From assembly GCA_945878115.1 (NCBI GenBank), contig CAMDVD010000029.1, forward strand, positions 1-45,991: a DNA stretch of 45,991 bases, written 5' to 3'. Numbering within the stretch: position 1 is the first letter of the stretch; the number at the start of each line of letters is the position of its first letter. Positions 7,713 through 15,114 of the stretch are shown here, in pieces. The notes under the pieces are model-generated. The model was given only the letters and a program-made list of their open reading frames with translations. It was not told the DNA's origin and did no database searches. The DNA comes from Chitinophaga pinensis. Its GTDB lineage: Bacteria > Bacteroidota > Bacteroidia > Chitinophagales > Chitinophagaceae. A program made the translations under genes and the position numbers.

Positions 7713-8310
7713 GTGTGCCTAGAATGATAAATAAGTTCTTTGATTATTTTATTAAAGAAGCCAGAGAGTAAAAGTCTCTTATGCGCGGAGTAACGACCCA
7801 AAGCATTAGCAAGTCGCAAGGGTGGTGCGAGTAATTGTACATCTGAAGTAAGCGAGACTGCAAAGGTTTGTACTGACGAACAGAAACTGTATATGAGGCA
7901 TGTAAAGGAGGATGAGTAAGCACATCATTATGAAGTCCCAAATTTTTAAACCGATACATTTAGATGCAGCAGGCATAAACCGAAGGCTATTTATCTTACC
8001 AAGGGAGACCCTACATGTTGAAAGATGAGAAGGAGTCAGCCGAGGTCATAGTAGTAAGTGAAACGAGCCATCAAATTAAAAGAAACTGTGGAGGTCTCAT
8101 TCTTACGAAGGACTGAACATTAAGTTGTATCCAATTCGATACGGAATAGCGTAAGTTATAGCCGTATCTTAAATGAGAAACAGGGTGCAATTGGTGTAAA
8201 GAGCTATTGCATTTATACTTAATGAACCGCTGTATACGAGACCCGATCGCACATTGGTGGGAGAGGCGTACCTTGTCAGTGTAAACTGGCGAGGCCGTCT
8301 ACTCGATTAG
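7713..8310 (+). mobile_element. ORF-less group II intron
   Basis: Begins GTGTGCCTAGAATG, the GUGYG 5' end typical of Bacteroidota group II introns. Domain I contains AAGCATTAGCAAGTCGCAAG and the GTGGTGCGAG block familiar from Bacteroides introns. Domain III (GATACGG / CCGTATC hairpin), a minimal domain IV (TGCAAT / ATTGCA stem with no reading frame), domain V (GAACCGCTGTAT ...) and domain VI follow, ending CTACTCGAT. Total about 598 nt, so it would need a maturase supplied in trans. Domain V has a C.T mismatch in its lower stem, so activity is doubtful. Confidence 0.72.
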
Positions 8311-8333
8311 CAGTAGGCCATTTGTTTTTAAAT

Positions 8334-10097
8334 CTATTTTTTATTCTTCTCTATTTCATCTCTGAAAAGTGCAGGTGCCACTGTGTCCATTATTGGGGGA
8401 AGCATTTTCATTCCAAGTTTATGAAAGTATCTGTGAATGAACAATGCAAATGGAATTCGTTTTCCTAAATAATTCGACTTTGCCTCTTCAAAGTTTTTAA
8501 ATTTCTTGCCGAGTTTTGTCCTAATATATTCGTGGTAAGCATCAAGCACTAAATGAAGGGGGTGGCTATCTGATAAGGCAATTTGATGAAATATTAAGGA
8601 ATCAATATTCACTATTGTCAATGGCTTAATTCGATGAATAAATAAACCTTCCTGTGCTAAAATTTGCAATTCGTCTTGAAACCATGAGTTGATTATGTCG
8701 TTAAATCCTGAGGTATCATACTGGTGATCATGTGTTATAAGAATAGGGTAAATAAATACATCCTTGTAGTAGTAGTCTTTATCCGCAGAAAAGTTTTTTT
8801 TAAGAATTGTTTTTATGAATTTTATTAGCTGCATTACAGCTCCCGGCTTTTCTTTTCCATCCGGCATTGTTTCATAATATAATCTTTTCCCAAACTCTTC
8901 ATCGTAAATATTGAAATCAAAGGATCCCTTTAGGTCTGCTCTGATTAAAAAATCTTTCGACTCAAAAAGCAAGATATTTTTTCCTTTGCGTATGTAATAA
9001 TCTGGAGCACTTTCAATTCCCATATCTGACAATTGCTTGCCAGTATATTTCAAACATTTGTTCAGGTAAATTATCCCCAGGATACGATAAACAAGTATTT
9101 GCTCGGAGAACTCATAGCAATATATTCCTTTTAAGTCAGAAATTCGTTGATTAGCTGGAAGCGTTTTATTTATACTATTCAGCAAAAAATATACTCCTTT
9201 AAAAATCTTCTCTACTACAAACAAATTGAATATTATCCTATAAACTCCATTAGCTACTTTGTAAAAAGGTCTTTCTCTTATTGTTAGAAAATCATCCTCT
9301 TTTAATAGGTCATTGTCATGAACAATTAACTTTTCAATAAAGGCACATCCTTCTTCAAAAGAATCTCCTGGAGTAACTACAACATCTGAATGAGCCTCCT
9401 TTTCACTTAATATAGCGGAGTTTGTAAGTCCTAATAAACTATTGAGATATTCTTGCCATGACGGGCGATTGAAATGTGCAAGAAAAGAAATAAGTAATGG
9501 TTTTGTTTGAAGATTTGATTCTAAATATTCGAAGAGATAAATTGCTTTAATAGTTTGTGTAGCCCATATCTCAATAATGTCATAGTTGGACTTATCTGAA
9601 ACTGGATAGTACATACAAAATAACATGGCCGGAATCTTAAATGGCTCATCTAAATCAGCTGTTGACGAAAATGCAATTTGCTGACTTTGTGTAAATTCTG
9701 TATTAAGGACAATGTATGCTTTGAATAGATTTCTCTCAAATTCTTCGTGGGTTTGCGTCTCCGGCTCGTCGGGTCTAGAGAAAAAGTATTCAAATAATTT
9801 AAGCCCACTATATGTATTGATAATCCCTAGCTTTACTCCTTGATTCTCAATCGCATTTATTCTTACATATAGTTCTTGTGCAAATTCTACATTTTCTGAT
9901 CCAAAAATTGTTTGAAGTAATTTTTTGTGGTCATCATACTTAGAATCAAATGACTTAAATCCAAGTAGGAAAGCAGCCACATTTAATATGATATTCCTTG
10001 ACCCACCACTCAAATATTGTTCAATGGATAGGGGCTGCTCATCTGGGAATGCAACTTTGAATTCAAGTAATTGTCCGATGTTTAATCCATTACCCAT
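8334..10097 (-). CDS. Large hypothetical protein with PD-(D/E)XK-like core
   Basis: A 587-aa protein of no family I recognise. The N-terminal 350 residues look helical. At residues 365-381, PDYYIRKGKNILLFESKD has the spacing of a PD-(D/E)XK site (Pro365-Asp366, then Glu379-Ser-Lys381 on the following strand), with RADLKGSFDF after it. A C-terminal 150-residue helical region (HLVLDAYHEYIRTKLGKKF) completes it. No membrane segment or signal peptide. It is monocistronic, preceded by a junction motif shared with its neighbours and followed by a group II intron. A restriction-type nuclease is plausible but unproven. Confidence 0.7.
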   Translation of the reverse strand: MGNGLNIGQLLEFKVAFPDEQPLSIEQYLSGGSRNIILNVAAFLLGFKSFDSKYDDHKKLLQTIFGSENVEFAQELYVRINAIENQGVKLGIINTYSGLKLFEYFFSRPDEPETQTHEEFERNLFKAYIVLNTEFTQSQQIAFSSTADLDEPFKIPAMLFCMYYPVSDKSNYDIIEIWATQTIKAIYLFEYLESNLQTKPLLISFLAHFNRPSWQEYLNSLLGLTNSAILSEKEAHSDVVVTPGDSFEEGCAFIEKLIVHDNDLLKEDDFLTIRERPFYKVANGVYRIIFNLFVVEKIFKGVYFLLNSINKTLPANQRISDLKGIYCYEFSEQILVYRILGIIYLNKCLKYTGKQLSDMGIESAPDYYIRKGKNILLFESKDFLIRADLKGSFDFNIYDEEFGKRLYYETMPDGKEKPGAVMQLIKFIKTILKKNFSADKDYYYKDVFIYPILITHDHQYDTSGFNDIINSWFQDELQILAQEGLFIHRIKPLTIVNIDSLIFHQIALSDSHPLHLVLDAYHEYIRTKLGKKFKNFEEAKSNYLGKRIPFALFIHRYFHKLGMKMLPPIMDTVAPALFRDEIEKNKK

Positions 10098-10140
10098 TTT
10101 TATTTGTATTGTTCTTGTTTTGGATGTGTGTAGGGCTTAT

Positions 10141-10158
10141 GCTGTTGGCGGTTCGTGC
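10141..10158. repeat. Junction motif copy 1
   Basis: GCTGTTGGCGGTTCGTGC in the 68-nt gap between the 587-aa and 215-aa genes, preceded by GGGCTTAT. Related copies lie at 10841-10856 (TGTAGGCGGTTCTTGC), in inverted orientation at 11627-11640 (GCATGACCGCCAACG), and more loosely at about 5951-5970 (GTTGTTGGCGTTTCGCCCC). Confidence 0.4.
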
Positions 10159-10165
10159 TGTATCT

Positions 10166-10813
10166 TTAAGTCAATATATAATAATGTTGTAATATATTCA
10201 TTGCAGTCCAATTTAGACTATAATTGTGATTCAAAACAAAACCTGGTCGTCCATTCGCAATTGCCAAATTTCCATTCCAATTTAAAAATGTTCCAGCTAT
10301 TACTCCTCGCCCTTGATGAATTGAAAATTGCGCATAACCTACTCCCTGATTAAGGGGTGCATTTTGGTAAGAGAGGTCATTACTAATAAATAATACTATT
10401 CCTCTTGAAACTTGAAGAGGAAATGTTGAACTAAATATTTCAGTTCTTTTTACATCCTTCCAAAAGTCATAACATCCAATGTTCTGCGCACCGTGTTGAC
10501 CTAATGTTACTGGTTGTGCTTGTCCAAAAACAAAATATGGTAGGACTTGCGCAACAGTTTTATATTTTATTTCAATTGGATAAAATTGTCCATCTTTCTC
10601 TAATACAATATCAATGTATACATTGTTTATATCTGCCCATGGGTAAGCAGGTAATAGATTGTTCGGAATATGGTATTCAATAAAAACATTGTCGAATAAA
10701 CTTGTTAGAATAAAATGATTAGCCAAATATAATTTAACATCCTCTTCTCTTAGAAAGTAGTCGACTCTAAGATTAAGTGCATTAATAATTTCAGTTAAAA
10801 TCTGTTGTCTCAT
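10166..10813 (-). CDS. PD-(D/E)XK nuclease-like protein
   Basis: A 215-aa protein. VYIDIVLEKDGQFYPIEIKY (from about residue 65) gives Asp68 and Glu81-Ile-Lys83, the D-x12-E-x-K arrangement on consecutive beta strands expected of a PD-(D/E)XK nuclease. EYHIPNNLLPAYPWAD before it resembles the usual first strand and loop. The C-terminal region (GRGVIAGTFLNWNGNLAIA) is unassigned. No partner methylase lies next to it. The ATG at 10813 is separated from the upstream gene by a 46-nt gap that contains junction motif copy 2. Function as a defence nuclease is inference. Confidence 0.68.
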   Translation of the reverse strand: MRQQILTEIINALNLRVDYFLREEDVKLYLANHFILTSLFDNVFIEYHIPNNLLPAYPWADINNVYIDIVLEKDGQFYPIEIKYKTVAQVLPYFVFGQAQPVTLGQHGAQNIGCYDFWKDVKRTEIFSSTFPLQVSRGIVLFISNDLSYQNAPLNQGVGYAQFSIHQGRGVIAGTFLNWNGNLAIANGRPGFVLNHNYSLNWTAMNILQHYYILT

Positions 10814-10840
10814 AAGAATGTGTTTTATGGGTTACATGCA

Positions 10841-10856
10841 TGTAGGCGGTTCTTGC
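10841..10856. repeat. Junction motif copy 2
   Basis: TGTAGGCGGTTCTTGC, preceded by GGGTTACATGCA, in the short gap between the 215-aa nuclease-like gene and the membrane-protein gene. Same plan as the copy at 10141-10158. Confidence 0.4.
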
Positions 10857-10859
10857 TTT

Positions 10860-11576
10860 TTATTTAAATTCAAACTTCGTTATTTGTTCTATTGGGATTA
10901 TAAGTGTTGAATTTGTTGAATCAATTTTGACAAAGACAAACTTGTTAGTTTTGCCGATGTACAAGTTTTTAGTTCTTTTGTTACAATTTACAATGTTATC
11001 CTTCATAACAATTTGTGTTTCTATACCATTCATTTCTGTGGTTCTAATATCCTTTCTTGCAAATAAGTATATTGAGAGTGAAAGGCTAACCCCCATAATC
11101 ACTATTCCATAAAAATTCTGAATATCTATTTCTCCGTTTTCCTCCTTTGATAAAAATAGATACGTCAACATCTGGATAGAGCAAAATGAAATTAAATAAA
11201 TCATTAAATAGTTTAATGGGAGGATTTTAAAATAAAGAAGCCCGATTTGAATTAAAACGGCAATAAGGAACCAGAAAAAATATTTGTACCTGACTGGGTA
11301 TAGAAGAATAAGAAGTTTCTTCATAATTTCCTCTAATTGAAGATTGGAACTTTTTCTCAACAAGTTAAGCATCATCATTGTAATTAACGTCATAGTCATT
11401 CCAAAAATGATTATGATATTAATATCACCAAAAAATGAGGTTATAATTTCTTGAAACTCTAAGTAGGCAATTATATGTACATTAAAATATGAATAGTAAA
11501 ATATCAACTTTAAAACGCCACAGAAAACTAACAGCCCTCCTGATAAAGGTATTAATTTGGTTATTTTATCTATCAT
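10860..11576 (-). CDS. Polytopic membrane protein of unknown function
   Basis: A 238-aa protein with five predicted membrane segments at about residues 10-30, 45-72, 99-117, 121-143 and 155-173, then a soluble C-terminal 60 residues (IETQIVMKDNIVNCNKRTKNL ... IPIEQITKFEFK) that looks like a small beta domain. No known motif. It follows the same orientation as the two nuclease-like genes but is separated from them by a junction motif, so membership in one system is uncertain. An effector or membrane anchor in defence would fit; this is speculation. Confidence 0.65.
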   Translation of the reverse strand: MIDKITKLIPLSGGLLVFCGVLKLIFYYSYFNVHIIAYLEFQEIITSFFGDINIIIIFGMTMTLITMMMLNLLRKSSNLQLEEIMKKLLILLYPVRYKYFFWFLIAVLIQIGLLYFKILPLNYLMIYLISFCSIQMLTYLFLSKEENGEIDIQNFYGIVIMGVSLSLSIYLFARKDIRTTEMNGIETQIVMKDNIVNCNKRTKNLYIGKTNKFVFVKIDSTNSTLIIPIEQITKFEFK

Positions 11577-11866
11577 ACATAATATTTGTCTCTTAGTGAT
11601 ATATTGTTTGTGTAAAGCTCTTGGGGCATGACCGCCAACGAGTATATAAACGCTACAAAAATTCGCAAATCCTACTTTGATTAACTGGATACGCGAATGA
11701 ATAAGTAGATATTTTCTCTAAAATTTATCAATTATTACCTCTCAAATATAATAATAAACCCTCATATTTTAACATTAGCCCACTTATTTATACACTTCTT
11801 GTTGTGAGGCACAACTTATTGATTTTTCTAAGCCATAAATTCTATATTTTTTTTGCATTATAAATA
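11577..11866. other. Intergenic region upstream of the membrane-protein gene
   Basis: About 290 nt between the membrane-protein start and the next terminator. It contains one inverted copy of the junction motif (GCATGACCGCCAACG, 11627-11640) and otherwise AT-rich sequence with no reading frame, RNA or strong repeat that I can support. Confidence 0.5.
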
Positions 11867-11900
11867 AAAATAGAGTTTTACTATCCTAAAACTCTATTTT
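11867..11900 (-). terminator. Terminator of the 20-residue repeat gene
   Basis: Perfect 13-bp arms AAAATAGAGTTTT / AAAACTCTATTTT around an 8-nt loop, with T/A tracts on both sides, 10 nt past the stop codon at 11910. It could work in both directions. Confidence 0.75.
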
Positions 11901-11909
11901 TTATTTAAT

Positions 11910-12338
11910 TTATTTGTCTGGAACCCAGGTTCTTCTTCCAAATGCATCGGTGTCCCAATGCCCACTAGTCTCTTTGTTGTCCTTATAGGTTTGTCTTCCA
12001 AAAGCATCCGTATCATAAGTTCCTTTTGTACCATTGTTGTCTTGGTAAGTTTGTCTACCAAAAGCATCCGTATCATAAGTTCCTTTTGTACCGTTATTGT
12101 CTTGGTAGGTTTTTCTGCCAAAAGCATCAGTGTCATAAGTTGCTTTTGTGCCATTGTTGTCTTGATATGTTTTTCTGCCAAAAGCATCAGTGTCATAAGT
12201 TCCTTTTGTACCATCGTTGCCAACCCAAACTTTTCTACCAAAAGCATCCGTATCATAGTGTCCACCTGAACTTTGAGCAAATGTTTGTGTTGTGATGAAA
12301 ATTCCAATTGCGATTAATACTAATTTTATTTTGTTCAT
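11910..12338 (-). CDS. Secreted protein of 20-residue tandem repeats
   Basis: A 142-aa protein. An N-terminal signal peptide (MNKIKLVLIAIGIFITTQTF, cleavage after AFAQ) is followed by six tandem units of consensus GTYDTDAFGRKTYQDNNGTK, ending in WDTDAFGRRTWVPDK. At DNA level the units are 60 bp and nearly identical, a sign of recent tandem duplication. Each unit repeats the invariant core DTDAFGR. No enzyme motif. A surface or periplasmic binding role, perhaps cation binding through the Asp pairs, is inference. It has its own terminator. Other frames across the repeat stay open only because of the repeat period. Confidence 0.85.
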   Translation of the reverse strand: MNKIKLVLIAIGIFITTQTFAQSSGGHYDTDAFGRKVWVGNDGTKGTYDTDAFGRKTYQDNNGTKATYDTDAFGRKTYQDNNGTKGTYDTDAFGRQTYQDNNGTKGTYDTDAFGRQTYKDNKETSGHWDTDAFGRRTWVPDK

Positions 12339-12682
12339 TGTTTGAAATTTTATTTTTTGCCTACTCTTTCAAAATTGTGGTTTTCGGCTTCCCCATATAT
12401 TTCCCATTTTCCCTCTCATGGATAGTTGTTTGGTAAAATGGCATACAACGTATAGCGATAGAAGCTGTTGTGGCATGCACAGGTAGTCAGCTTGGATGAA
12501 AGAGACGAAAGAAGAATAAATAAAATCAGACCGAAAAGAGGTATACCTACATTTTTGGTGCATCTGTTATTCTCATGTCTGCTATTCGCTGACTTTTGTT
12601 ACTCTATCATGCTCACTAAAGCGCCGCTTCATTTATTTGGCAACTTGAGATAAACTATCTATGCTTTTGGCAACTTGCGTTA
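12339..12682. other. Intergenic region with a 12-bp direct repeat
   Basis: About 344 nt with no convincing gene. TTTGGCAACTTG occurs twice 30 bp apart (12636-12647 and 12666-12677), just past the stop of the lipoprotein gene. Its TTTGGCAA core resembles the inverted repeat in front of the WYL regulator, but that may be chance. Confidence 0.4.
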
Positions 12683-13138
12683 TTAATAAGTCAACTGAGT
12701 AGCTGTGCAAGTGTTCGCTGTAAAAATTACAGTACCTGACCAATATTCATTACCGGTTTCGTCTTTAACGCTGTAGGTTGCTGTTCTATTTTTATCACTA
12801 CCTAAGTCTTTATTGATAGTCACTGATCCACTTTGACCGCAGTTTGGAGCGCCTGTCCAATAAACCGATGTGGCTGAAGAGCCTACCACAACACCGTCAA
12901 CATAATATGTTAAGGCGTTTGCGCCATCAGCTACTAATGAGTCTGATGTTGCTTGATCATACCAAAACACCATACTGCCTTCATACGCGCAGCTACCATC
13001 ATCTTCCTCTGCTTTTGAATTGTAATTCTTGCTGTCTGGATCCTTACAGCCTTTGATTGTACTTTTTTTGCAACTGTCTAACACGGCGATGCCGCTTACT
13101 AATGCGATGCAAATAATTAATTTTACTACGTTTTTCAT
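12683..13138 (-). CDS. Lipoprotein with GC-D-NYN-DDGSC motif
   Basis: A 151-aa protein. The signal peptide ends in a lipobox-like AVLDSC with the lipidated Cys at residue 23. The mature start carries GCKDPDSKNYNSKAEEDDGS followed by Cys (about residues 30-50), a short Cys-paired motif widespread in exported Bacteroidota proteins. The remainder (FWYDQATSDSLVADGANALT ... CTATQLTY) is a beta-rich domain with two further Cys. Outer-membrane or periplasmic location is expected. Function unknown. It lies in a cluster of three exported proteins on the same strand, each with its own upstream gap. Confidence 0.82.
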   Translation of the reverse strand: MKNVVKLIICIALVSGIAVLDSCKKSTIKGCKDPDSKNYNSKAEEDDGSCAYEGSMVFWYDQATSDSLVADGANALTYYVDGVVVGSSATSVYWTGAPNCGQSGSVTINKDLGSDKNRTATYSVKDETGNEYWSGTVIFTANTCTATQLTY

Positions 13139-13327
13139 GTTCTATTTTTTTTGTTTTCCTACTCGTTTGGCTTTTCGGTTACGCCCCGTTTTTTATGTGG
13201 TCGCTGGTCTCCGCATTTATTTTTAGTCTTTTAATGATAGTTGATGATATGATGTGTAAGCTTATGATAAAGCTGTTCATTTACTTTTACAGCGATGCTT
13301 GATGCTGCTTTATGTAGCGGTATGTCC

Positions 13328-13855
13328 TTATTTGATATACGTTGACATATCCGATTTAATTTTATCATAGTCTGCTTGCGTAATTAATCCAAGCTCAAGT
13401 TTATCCTTCGCCTTTTTTAATTGTGCCAATGCATCATCACTCGATAAGCCAAACCCTTTTATTTCGCCCGTTGATAAGGCGTTTTCAAATTGGATGGTAT
13501 AATTGGATATGCCTGTAATTCCTTTTGTTCGGAAAGACACTGAATATCCAGCACGCTTATTGCCAGAAACATAGATTCGTTTAATCTCGGTTTCAGTACC
13601 ACTCGCCGAAGCTGATAAATTGGTGATTGCTAATATAAGTCCATCACCTTCTGTAATAAAGGCAAATGTTTTATTTGATGATGGGACACCGATTTTAATT
13701 CGATCGCCGATTTTATACACCGCGCCGTCAGTTCCTACATACGAGGTGTATTCTCCACGCTTTGCTGTTGCTAAGTCAGCATACTTAATTTCTTGACCCA
13801 TTACGGTTGCAGTAGTTATTGAGAAAAGAAAAGCGACAATTAAATTTAATTTCAT
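13328..13855 (-). CDS. Exported protein with C-terminal SHOCT domain
   Basis: A 175-aa protein. The signal peptide (MKLNLIVAFLFSITTATVMG, cut before QEIKYADL) precedes a beta-rich region with KIGDRIKIGVPSSNKTFAFI. A SHOCT domain lies at about residues 142-172 (ALAQLKKAKDKLELGLITQA followed by DYDKIKSDM). SHOCT is a short helical-hairpin oligomerisation domain. The gene is divergent from the WYL regulator across a 108-nt region filled by a 20-bp inverted repeat, so it is a likely target of that regulator. Confidence 0.8.
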   Translation of the reverse strand: MKLNLIVAFLFSITTATVMGQEIKYADLATAKRGEYTSYVGTDGAVYKIGDRIKIGVPSSNKTFAFITEGDGLILAITNLSASASGTETEIKRIYVSGNKRAGYSVSFRTKGITGISNYTIQFENALSTGEIKGFGLSSDDALAQLKKAKDKLELGLITQADYDKIKSDMSTYIK

Positions 13856-13894
13856 AGTTATTATTTTTAGGGTTCACACAAAGTACTTTAATAT

Positions 13895-13952
13895 TTTTGC
13901 CAAATAAGGTCAATCTCTTGGATACCTGAGTAAATTGACTTTATTTGGCAAA
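13895..13952. promoter_or_regulatory. Large inverted repeat between SHOCT and WYL genes
   Basis: Left arm 13895-13914 (TTTTGCCAAATAAGGTCAAT) and right arm 13934-13952 (ATTGACTTTATTTGGCAAA) pair with a single C/T difference around a 19-nt spacer. It lies midway between divergent start codons at 13855 and 13964 and overlaps both expected promoters. Best read as the operator of the WYL regulator. Confidence 0.6.
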
Positions 13953-13963
13953 TAATTTTAGTT

Positions 13964-14854
13964 ATGTTTAACCAGAATAGAATTTACAGGCTGTTTCAAT
14001 TAATTAATTATCTGAAAGCTCGGCCTGCAAAATCGGTGCGAAGTATTGAAATATTCTTGGATACTTCCGGAAGAACGGTATATCGTTACCTCGATTTATT
14101 GAAAGACCTAGGGTTCAACGTTGAGAAAGACAGTAACAACAAACTATTTATTGCTGTTTCATCAGACCTTGACCTTATTCCTTTTACACCACAAGAAGCG
14201 GACTACCTTAAAAAGCTCATTTTAACTACCGGAAAGAAAAACCAATTGGCGCAAAGTGTTTTGCAAAAAGTACAGCAATCCAGCGAAATTCAATTCGTAG
14301 CCGATAGTTTATTCAAAGCGCACCTTTCAAAAATTGTGGAGCAAATTTCGGTGGCAATCATAGAAAGAAAACAGCTTTTAATAAAAGGATACAGTTCTGC
14401 CAACAGTCAAAGTGTTTCCGATCGTTTAGTAGAGCCTGTATGCTTTACCGATAATTACGATGCCGTTTCTGCTTTTGAAATAAAAACAAGGCTGAACAAG
14501 TATTTCAATATTGAACGTATAAATAGTTTAGAAGTATTGGAAACACCAATGAAACATGAAGCCCAACATGAATTCCATAAGCCTGATATTTTTAGTTTCC
14601 AAAGCAAGAGCATGAATAAGGAAATTGAATTGCAAATGTCTATGAGGGCTTACTTGTTGTTAAAAGAAGAATACCCAATGAGCGCTGCGTTTATTAAGCC
14701 AATTCCTGATACAGGCAAGTATTATTTCAAGGCAAACGTACAAAGCTTTAAAGCGCCGGGACGTTTTGTACTGGGCTTTTTAGAGGAAATCCAAGTAATA
14801 GGCTCAAAAGAATTTGTGCGGTACATTCAGCGAGTGGTGCAAAAAAACACCTAG
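13964..14854 (+). CDS. WYL-domain transcriptional regulator
   Basis: A 296-aa protein of DeoR/YafY type. An N-terminal winged HTH covers about residues 5-60 (NRIYRLFQLINYLKARPAKS then SGRTVYRYLDLLKDLGF). A linker leads to a WYL-like ligand-binding domain at about 125-205 (AIIERKQLLIKGYSSANSQ, RLVEPVCFTD), though the W-Y-L triplet itself is degenerate. A C-terminal WCX-type extension follows (MSMRAYLLLKEEYP). WYL regulators are frequent in defence islands, where they bind nucleotide or nucleic-acid ligands. The ATG lies 11 nt past the inverted repeat, suggesting autoregulation. Confidence 0.78.
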   Translation: MFNQNRIYRLFQLINYLKARPAKSVRSIEIFLDTSGRTVYRYLDLLKDLGFNVEKDSNNKLFIAVSSDLDLIPFTPQEADYLKKLILTTGKKNQLAQSVLQKVQQSSEIQFVADSLFKAHLSKIVEQISVAIIERKQLLIKGYSSANSQSVSDRLVEPVCFTDNYDAVSAFEIKTRLNKYFNIERINSLEVLETPMKHEAQHEFHKPDIFSFQSKSMNKEIELQMSMRAYLLLKEEYPMSAAFIKPIPDTGKYYFKANVQSFKAPGRFVLGFLEEIQVIGSKEFVRYIQRVVQKNT

Positions 14855-14867
14855 TTATTTTTTACGC

Positions 14868-15113
14868 TTATACGCAAATTTTCCAAATCACATAAGCCAA
14901 TGCCAATGGCATGCTTAGCAAAAACACGACACTTACCAGGCAGCCTCTACTAGTTTTGTTATACACTTTATTGTACAAGGCTTTCTTGGGGTTTGTTATC
15001 CAACCCATGCCTCGAGGAGCTTTAAAACCTAGGTTGTGGCGAATGATGCGCTTTACCGAAGTGCGAGCTGCAATTCGTTTATTAAGATTTGGTATGCGGA
15101 ATCCGAATTTCAT
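14868..15113 (-). CDS. Small basic protein with C-terminal membrane segment
   Basis: An 81-aa protein. The first 55 residues are very basic (MKFGFRIPNLNKRIAARTSV ... GFKAPRGMGWITNPKKALYNKVYNKT), followed by one hydrophobic segment at about 58-79. The basic part resembles a small conserved family seen on Bacteroidota mobile elements, whose function I do not know. It starts 2 nt before the end of the DUF262 gene, so it is probably the second gene of that operon. It converges with the WYL gene. Confidence 0.6.
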   Translation of the reverse strand: MKFGFRIPNLNKRIAARTSVKRIIRHNLGFKAPRGMGWITNPKKALYNKVYNKTSRGCLVSVVFLLSMPLALAYVIWKICV

Positions 15114-15114
15114 A

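Noticed and set aside
7744..7959. 71-codon frame inside the group II intron
   Set aside because: It lies in the structured domain I RNA and has no family resemblance.
11894..12307. Long alternative minus-strand frame and two plus-strand frames over the tandem repeat gene
   Set aside because: They stay open only because the 60-bp unit repeats in all frames. The frame at 11910-12338 has a signal peptide and a normal composition; the others do not.
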